From: Pleurostoma richardsiae | Taxonomy: Eukaryota > Ascomycota > Sordariomycetes > Calosphaeriales > Pleurostomataceae | NCBI GenBank assembly: GCA_030052745.1 | Contig: JANBVO010000059.1 | Span: 107,855 to 171,854, forward strand | Length of the DNA: 64,000 nt | Direction: 5' to 3' | In this document: positions 60,801 to 64,000 of the stretch, piece after piece | Position numbering within the stretch: the first letter of the stretch is position 1 | Layout of the letters: every line of letters begins with the position of its first letter | Program-made: the position numbers and the translations under genes | Notes under the pieces: model-generated | What the model was told of the DNA's origin: nothing | The model's input: only the letters and a program-made list of their open reading frames with translations | The model's database searches: none

Positions 60801-62305
60801 GTACAGGAAGATGGCGTCTGGTTTCGTGACGTCGAAGTCTTTCTCCTTAAGATCCTGCATGTGGTAGCGAGCTTCCGGAACGTCTGAGACGAGCTGCGCT
60901 GCCAGAGTGCGAACAAGTTGATGCAGGTTGTCAAGTTTGGCATCGCCAGCGTTGCAAAAGAAGTACAATACTGTCGCATCGGGGTGTTGCGCCTTGAGAG
61001 CCTGGACAATGTAAGCGGCCGTTGTCGACTTGCCGACGCCTGGAAGTCCGCTAAGCCAAAGAGACGACGACACAGACTCGTCTCGGCCCGCTAGTCGCCA
61101 GTCCCTGAATTCCGGCATGTCGAAAACCCAAGTCAACGTCCCGTCTACCCTGCTGTCACAATGACGAGAGAATTCTGCCTCCACATCCCAATGCGAAGAC
61201 TGAAGCCAGTTGATGAGATCGGCAGTTGTCGGTCCAAGGTCGAGCTGTGGTTCTGAAATCTCGGGCCTTATCTGGGACAACGTAACTTGTAGTAGGAGAG
61301 CTTGGTCATATTCTTTGATAGCATCATTGAGATCGCCCTTTGCATCCGTGTACGCCTTCGGCCCCAGCAGAACACCTTTGTAGACGTTGTAGAAGAAGTC
61401 GTGCTTGAGGTAGATGAGGGCGCCCCTGAAGAACTTCAAGATGGCAGTCATCAAATCAGTTGCCTTCTCCAAGAGGATGTCGTTCATCTCAACGCCTGCT
61501 TTCTTAAGCTCGGCAACTCGAAGAGCCTGGAACCCCAAACGATCCAGCTGTTTGAGGAAATCTGTGGTTTTGGTGTGCTCCTGGTCGGCGATCTGTGAGG
61601 TTCGTAATTAGCTAAGAAAGATTGCATCGAGCATGCGTCACTTACAGCCAGGAGAAGGGATAAGCCGTTGACGGTCCCCTTTACTGGTACAAATGTTGCT
61701 CCTTCGGCAACTGTCGAGCCTATTCCCAAAACTAGGGAGAGCAACGGATAGACCTTGCTGATTACGCTGCCGAACCGTATTGAAACAGAAGATTTCTTGT
61801 CTTGGTTCTGGGCTAGGAACTCGTCGATCAAAGAAGACAACAACTCCGGGTCACGAACATTGTCGAGAGTGGCATTGTAAGGGTCATCATCAAGAAGCAG
61901 CACCTCCTCGTTGCGCCCTTTGCCAGACGAAGTATAAACTTTGAGTGCATACAGTAGTTCCCTCGAGGCTTCGATCAGCTTCTGATCCGAGTTCAGTAAG
62001 CGTGGGTTGGAGGCACCGTGGACAACTAGATCGGTTGCGTGGAAGCAAGGGGGTGGCTCTAAAATGCAGTTCAGAACATGTTCCACCGAGCCACTTTCTC
62101 TAAACATACCTGCAACATGGATATTTTTGAGGCTATCCACCTCGCGCGATGAAGATTGTGCCTTAGACGACTGTGGAGTCTCGGTTCCAGGGTGACTTCC
62201 GTCTTGTCGGGCCGGTTCAAGCCCAGCCGTGACCCCAGAATCCTCAGATACACTCGCGGACGCCCGATCCCGCGGGCGCCTGATGAGTTTCTTCAAGCTA
62301 CTCAT
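57846..62305 (-). CDS. STAND protein: N-terminal effector-like region, NACHT NTPase, TPR repeats
   Basis: Exons 61646-62305 and 57846-61592; 53-nt intron (GTAAGT...CACAG) joining LLLA to IADQEHTKTT; 1468 aa. The N-terminal 330 residues hold a low-complexity head, a hydrophobic Gly/Val-rich segment near 185-220 (VLGIGSTVAEGATFVP) and helices, similar in layout to effector regions of fungal STAND proteins. NACHT: Walker A LSGLPGVGKSTT near 399-410, Walker B TFVILDGLDEC near 500, then a winged-helix-like segment with IYIGHETFRSF. TPR-like helical pairs occupy about 930-1400 (for example CWHLYEGLAAYYLKHDEIAKALENLE and IYEDIGAAYLGLGDTERSLSAYE). STAND proteins oligomerise on ligand binding; in fungi they mediate heterokaryon incompatibility and presumably xenorecognition. 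A GTAAGC site near the C-terminus could be a further intron giving a different short end. Confidence 0.88.
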
Positions 62306-62983
62306 CTTTTTGCGATATTCTGTTCAACGAACTATGAATTTGTCATAGGAATGATGCTGATGGGGATAGTGCGAGCAGATTGATGAAGAGCCGTGCTAGG
62401 CAGAAATGTTGCTGAAGAAATAGGGGTAAGGCTGGGTTTCACAGACAGCCACACCCTGCGGCTGAGATGCACAATGTCGGATACATCAAACCAAGCCCTT
62501 CGATTGGTTGTCCTCACTGTTACGCCGCCCTTCCTGTGATCCTTTTGTGCCATCGTACGAGAATGTGCTTCCTGGTCGGTCGGATCGTCTGTTCAAGGGC
62601 CTCCGTTAATAGTAGGAATCGATAACACCCCAGTCTTCCAAGAGCCGTTCCGTAACTGGCAGTCAGGTGACGATGAAGAGCGAGTCCTGTCTCGGGTTTT
62701 TTGTTGATTGTCCTCACGTGAACCATCAAGTGGTCCAGAACAGACGATATCTTTGTCACATGAATGTAATTTTATAGTTTAATATATGAAGCAGAGTTTA
62801 AAGGAGTGACAGCCATCAACGCCGAGTAATGCTGAGCGCATGGAATTAAGAATGCTGGACAAACTGGCTCCGTTCATAACGAGGCCAGCCCAAATGCCAC
62901 CGAACTAATACCAATGCACAGTTCGAAGATTATCTACTTACAGAGCCTCTTGCTTTAGTCAGCTCGCAAAGAGAAGACAGCCG
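62306..62983. other. Intergenic, no supported gene
   Basis: Promoter side of the NACHT-TPR gene and 3' side of the cysteine-rich protein gene; only short featureless frames. Confidence 0.5.
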
Positions 62984-63546
62984 TTAGATGGCGTTGTCAA
63001 GGCAGAAGGGGATGCCGACGCTGTTCGCGGGATACCCGCAGTGGGTGTTTGGCGGGCAAAGCCCATTGAGCTGTTATAGTCAGTGTTGCTCATCATTCAT
63101 GGGCAGCATCGAAAAGCCGTTGAGCGGAGCTGGACTCACCTGAACGTTGCCCTGACCGTCGCAGACTTCAATGCCCGAGAAATCACCGTTGCACCAGTAG
63201 GTGCCTGGGGTGCACGCGTCTCGCTTATCCTTCGCGGGAGGGAGGGTGCAGAACGGAATGTACTGCCCGCTGACATCGGACGTCTGGCAGACTGTGCCGG
63301 CGGGACAGTCTCCAACGTACTATATCATTGCCGCATGTCAGCGCTGAAGGAAACAGACGGCGAGAACAAGCAGGTAGGGGTTTGCCTAACCTTGTAGGAG
63401 TGGTCGATGTCGCAGACAGTTATGCCCGTGTTATTCTGGTCGCAAAAATACTGGCCCGGAGTGCAAGGCCAGTCATCGCGCTGTTGAAGGGAGGGCGCGG
63501 CGACGGCGGAGGCCGCGAGAGCAAGGACGGTGGCAGCGAACTTCAT
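62984..63546 (-). CDS. Small secreted cysteine-rich protein with two six-Cys repeats
   Basis: Exons 63391-63546, 63140-63319 and 62984-63070; introns 71 nt (donor GTTAGG) and 69 nt; 140 aa. A clear signal peptide (MKFAATVLALAASAVAAP) is followed by two tandem repeats of about 58 residues. Each has the pattern C-TPG-Y-x-C, about eight residues to VCD, then C-P-x-x-T-x-C and a closing IPFC, six cysteines per repeat. Both introns fall at the same place inside their repeat, just after the VCD segment, so the repeat was duplicated with its intron. The spacing resembles chitin-binding CBM19-like modules and many small secreted fungal effectors; ligand not known. The first donor is weak, but the frame and cysteine pattern support it. 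Confidence 0.85.
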
Positions 63547-64000
63547 TTTGATGCTTTGACCGGAAAGAAGAAGACGGTGGAAATGCCTCGAAAGAATTAG
63601 ATGTGAGATTGAGAAGGAGACCCGACAAAGGAAACCGTAATAGGAGATAGTGTTAGGAAAGGTAGTTGATTCTTGACCTGTGGGTGCTGGTGAAGTACAG
63701 GAAGACACTCCTCATCTGGGGACGTCGTCTCCTACTTATAGGCACAGAATCAGACAGAGCTAGGTATGCATTGCAGAGCTCCCTCAACAACGTCATGCAG
63801 AAAATAGAAACAGTCCACCAGCATTGGAGGATCCGACGATGGAGGCTGAGGCTGACTCGACCTCGAGAGGCTACCAATCACGCAGGCATGACTGAATCTC
63901 GGTCGTACTGAAAGATACGACATCCAGCCCCATAAGGCTGTCGATCCCATCGTATCAGAGGCGGTGTCCTGCGTAGAACGCTGCTAGGCTACTTGGATTG
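63547..64000. other. Upstream region of the cysteine-rich protein gene
   Basis: No gene supported up to the window end. The 150 bases before the start are purine/pyrimidine-rich leader sequence. Confidence 0.45.
63733..63740 (-). promoter_or_regulatory. TATA-like box of the cysteine-rich protein gene
   Basis: TATAAGTA on the minus strand, about 190 bases upstream of the ATG at 63546. Confidence 0.4.

Overview
The window is nuclear DNA of a filamentous ascomycete (Pezizomycotina; probably a plant-associated Sordariomycete, which is an inference from gene content only). Coding exons are split by short 46-80 nt GT-AG introns with CTGAC/CTAAC-type branch sites and a few longer introns. Genes lie singly on both strands without operons. 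There is one nuclear tRNA with an intron. Secreted wall-degrading and fungal-specific membrane proteins predominate. All gene models were built by hand from conserved protein motifs and splice sites; no search was run.

Layout. 1-4.5 kb: a geneless stretch, then mitochondrial FAD glycerol-3-phosphate dehydrogenase (+). 4.7-12.2 kb (-): one very large four-exon gene for a secreted pectinesterase with five tandem CE8-like domains and a long Thr/Ser-rich tail, the most unusual object here. 13.4-16.1 kb (-): fungal membrane protein with a glycosylated ectodomain. 17.7-19.9 kb (-): ten-exon MFS permease of the allantoate/Dal5 family. 20.9-21.5 kb (-): orphan small protein. 22.8-24.1 kb (-): alpha/beta-hydrolase of the hormone-sensitive-lipase class. 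25.2-29.0 kb (-): SAPS-domain phosphatase regulator. 30.3-32.0 kb (+): DEAD-box RNA helicase. 32.7-33.9 kb (+): decayed G-domain gene. 34.1 kb (-): intron-containing tRNA-Pro(AGG). 34.3-36.8 kb: two divergent short-chain dehydrogenases. 38.2-39.0 kb (+): standalone secreted AA8-type cytochrome. 39.8-41.1 kb (-): DUF1996 secreted protein. 42.5-44.8 kb (-): DUR3-type urea/polyamine symporter, divergent from a flavin monooxygenase of the nitrilotriacetate monooxygenase family (45.6-47.0 kb, +). 48.0-49.8 kb (-): a second fungal membrane protein. 51.4-52.7 kb (+): broken LaeA-like methyltransferase. 53.0-54.5 kb (-): secreted GH5 hydrolase. 56.3-57.6 kb (+): secreted proteinase K-like subtilase. 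57.8-62.3 kb (-): NACHT-TPR STAND protein. 63.0-63.5 kb (-): small cysteine-rich secreted protein built of two repeats.

Taken together, the pectinesterase, GH5, AA8 cytochrome, DUF1996 protein, subtilase and cysteine-rich protein form an extracellular, plant- or wall-directed set. The two permeases and the flavin monooxygenase fit scavenging of nitrogen or other small nutrients. GUT2, SAPS and the helicase are housekeeping. No CRISPR, intact transposon or secondary-metabolite core enzyme was seen. Two pseudogenes indicate local gene decay.
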